DNA of 64,000 bases from Legionella quinlivanii (lineage in GTDB: Bacteria > Pseudomonadota > Gammaproteobacteria > Legionellales > Legionellaceae), in the NCBI RefSeq assembly GCF_003265995.1, contig NZ_MVJN01000008.1:124001-188000 (forward strand), in the 5' to 3' direction. The notes below the pieces were generated by a model that ran no database searches, was not told where the DNA came from, and saw only the letters and a program-made list of their open reading frames with translations. Of this stretch, positions 62,553 to 64,000 are shown in pieces. A program made the translations under genes and the position numbers. Each line of letters opens with the position of its first letter. Within the stretch, counting starts at the first letter, position 1.

Positions 62553-63623
62553 TCAGGATTTAGTCTGATAGAATTCTTCAATCGTGCAATGCACCGATCC
62601 AAAGGCATAATGCAAACTGCTGTACGGGACTTCAATAATGTCCATTCTGTTTTCAGTCAAACTTAAAATAGCATCTCTGGTCTTTTCACTGAGGGAAAAA
62701 AAGTGATCGTAAACAGCAAACTCACTCTCTCTTTCTGTTGCACCAGAGCTGCCATTCACGAACATTTTATAACGAGAATCAGCATTACTTTTAAGAATAA
62801 GTCCATTCGCTCCATAGGCAATTGCCTCAGGAGTGCTTAACAGAATAATTTTCTCAGGATCGTAGAGCTTGCGCAGATAAGCACGATGGTAATCACTGAT
62901 AGTTTGTGTGTGTTTTATCAATAATGGCAAACCCTGTTTATTTTTCAGTAAACGCGCCTGTTTATCTCTGATATATTCACCTTCGTAAAGTAAAAGCACA
63001 TCATTGGGTAAAGGGGTCAGGCAGCAGTCCAAATGAAAAAATTCTTTGCGTAATAATTGGATGGGAATGACCTGTTCATCTATTATTTGGCTGATTACGG
63101 CATATGCTTTCTTTTCAGTCCTTTGGCCATAGCCTAAAAAATACAAAGCACGATCGGGCGCTTTAAGAAAATCCCCTCCCTCGAAATAAATCCCCTGCTC
63201 ATCTGACGATGAAAGCGGCTGAATCCTTGCACCCAGCTTCTCGGCTTGTTTTATAGGCGTCTTTTCCTCACCCTGTCTTGAATCTTTTCTGAAATAACCC
63301 GGAATAAAAAATAGCTCTTCCTTGCTGGAGTAATAGTGGCCTGTATCGGTCAGGAAGACCTGATAAGGATAATAATACGTTTTATTATGCTCAATATAAG
63401 TGTCTTCATTAACTGCACATACTTCAATGCCCTGAGCCTCTATTTGCTGTTTCAAATGACTCATTTCTTCGTATACTAATGCCGCCCTTAGTCTTCTTAT
63501 TTTTTCATCAAAGCTGATGTCTTCTTTTTCAAACTCTTCCTCACTCTTGTAGCCAAATTTATCGGTTAGCCGGATAAGCGCGGCATTGGGAGCGTCAGAA
63601 AAAGGAAAATCATCAATAGGCAT
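62553..63623 (-). CDS. Amidinotransferase/arginine-deiminase-fold protein (DDAH-like)
   Basis: The 356-aa protein has the pentein fold motifs: GIYFEGGDFLKAPDRALYFLGYGQR (EGGD), KEFFHLDCCLTPLPNDVLLLYEG (FHLD) and the likely catalytic Cys in SVHCTIEEFY. Penteins act on guanidino groups, such as arginine, dimethylarginine or agmatine. The first 70 residues are extra. The substrate is not decided. Confidence 0.8.
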   Translation of the reverse strand: MPIDDFPFSDAPNAALIRLTDKFGYKSEEEFEKEDISFDEKIRRLRAALVYEEMSHLKQQIEAQGIEVCAVNEDTYIEHNKTYYYPYQVFLTDTGHYYSSKEELFFIPGYFRKDSRQGEEKTPIKQAEKLGARIQPLSSSDEQGIYFEGGDFLKAPDRALYFLGYGQRTEKKAYAVISQIIDEQVIPIQLLRKEFFHLDCCLTPLPNDVLLLYEGEYIRDKQARLLKNKQGLPLLIKHTQTISDYHRAYLRKLYDPEKIILLSTPEAIAYGANGLILKSNADSRYKMFVNGSSGATERESEFAVYDHFFSLSEKTRDAILSLTENRMDIIEVPYSSLHYAFGSVHCTIEEFYQTKS

Positions 63624-63783
63624 AATTTGTTACATTTTTTGTATAAATATTATTATATTAGTACAAAACAAATCCTTTCCATAGTTTTGTGTGGATAAGC
63701 TTATGTGTGTAATTTGTCATTAATTGGCAAAGATTAAACAAGTAAACTACAATTAAATCAATAACAAAGACAAGAGGTCAATC

Positions 63784-63954
63784 ATGCGATGGATAGCCCT
63801 GCTTCCTACAATTCTTCTTCTGGCAGCCTGCTGTAACACGAATCGAGAAGTCATTGAATACCGTCAGGTCCTTGCCACGCCGCCTTGCTATACCTCCGCA
63901 TTTGTGGACGAGGAGCCAGTGGATGTCACTACAACAACGGTGCAATATTTTTAG
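63784..63954 (+). CDS. Small lipoprotein (56 aa)
   Basis: ATG at 63784 opens a 56-codon gene with AGAGG upstream. The signal peptide ends in the lipobox LLAAC. The mature part is about 40 residues with a Thr-rich end (VDVTTTTVQYF). Its function is unknown. It is followed ten bases later by another ATG with GGGAGG, so the two form an operon. Confidence 0.75.
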   Translation: MRWIALLPTILLLAACCNTNREVIEYRQVLATPPCYTSAFVDEEPVDVTTTTVQYF

Positions 63955-63964
63955 GGAGGTTTTT

Positions 63965-64000
63965 ATGACTCGTCACACATCCAGCCCACAGCCGCAGGCG
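63965..64000 (+). CDS. Start of a gene running off the window
   Basis: ATG at 63965 with GGGAGG eight bases upstream opens a frame (MTRHTSSPQPQA) that is still open at the window end. Only twelve codons are visible, so nothing can be said about its product. Confidence 0.5.
   Translation, partial: MTRHTSSPQPQA

Overview
The window is most likely a Legionella chromosome (or a close relative). The evidence is its low GC with many AT-rich spacers, several large proteins of the Dot/Icm-effector type (a FAD-binding protein, a CE-clan protease, a kinase-like protein, a serine beta-lactamase-fold protein), an Lvr-type lvrA/lvrB/csrA module known from Legionella integrative elements, and FliK-like and FlhB-C-terminal-like proteins. 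The genus call is inferred from content; no marker gene such as 16S is present.

Layout. 1-8.5 kb holds an unknown protein, a cytoplasmic hybrid histidine kinase, and a compact seven-gene plus-strand operon: MNIO enzyme (DUF692), its partner (DUF2063), a four-cysteine DUF2282 precursor, YceI, cytochrome b561, a second YceI and a YHS protein. This is a bufferin-type RiPP/copper-handling locus extended by periplasmic redox and lipid-binding partners. 8.5-18.4 kb holds a cytochrome c protein, two divergent effector-like genes, a POT peptide transporter and a GNAT. 18.8-37.6 kb is accessory: a frameshifted IS3 element that truncates a TIR-like/FRG defence pair, a modular zinc-ribbon nuclease, a cache protein, a RibD-like reductase, an ABC-F plus ABC exporter pair behind a leader-peptide attenuator, a hydrolase, two effector-like proteins, and a truncated Lvr/ICE module (broken lvrA, lvrB, csrA, PilL-like, lipoprotein stub).

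37.8-55.8 kb is a discrete 17.9-kb integrated island. It is bounded by the intact tRNA-Pro(GGG) gene at the right and a 46-bp copy of its 3' half at the left, next to a P4-type integrase. The cargo is dense in conflict genes: a HigB/HigA-like pair, a TOTE-type primase-helicase-nuclease, AbiEi/AbiEii, a second LvrA, a SIR2 protein, a HEPN protein, FRG plus a membrane protein, and a nuclease-DUF2075 helicase. Inside it lies what I consider the most unusual object in the window: a complete type I hammerhead ribozyme (48401-48452) heading a structured non-coding region, followed by two overlapping tyrosine-recombinase-like genes, the first of which lacks the catalytic residues. A frameshifted scrap of a related recombinase 3' end lies 1.5 kb further on, as if the unit had inserted repeatedly at the same kind of site.

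55.8-64 kb returns to ordinary chromosome: GH18 chitinase, acyl-CoA dehydrogenase, a fused branched-chain 2-oxoacid dehydrogenase E1, FliK/FlhB-like genes, an amidinotransferase-fold protein, a small lipoprotein and the start of one more gene. Related palindromic REP-like elements occur at both ends of the window.
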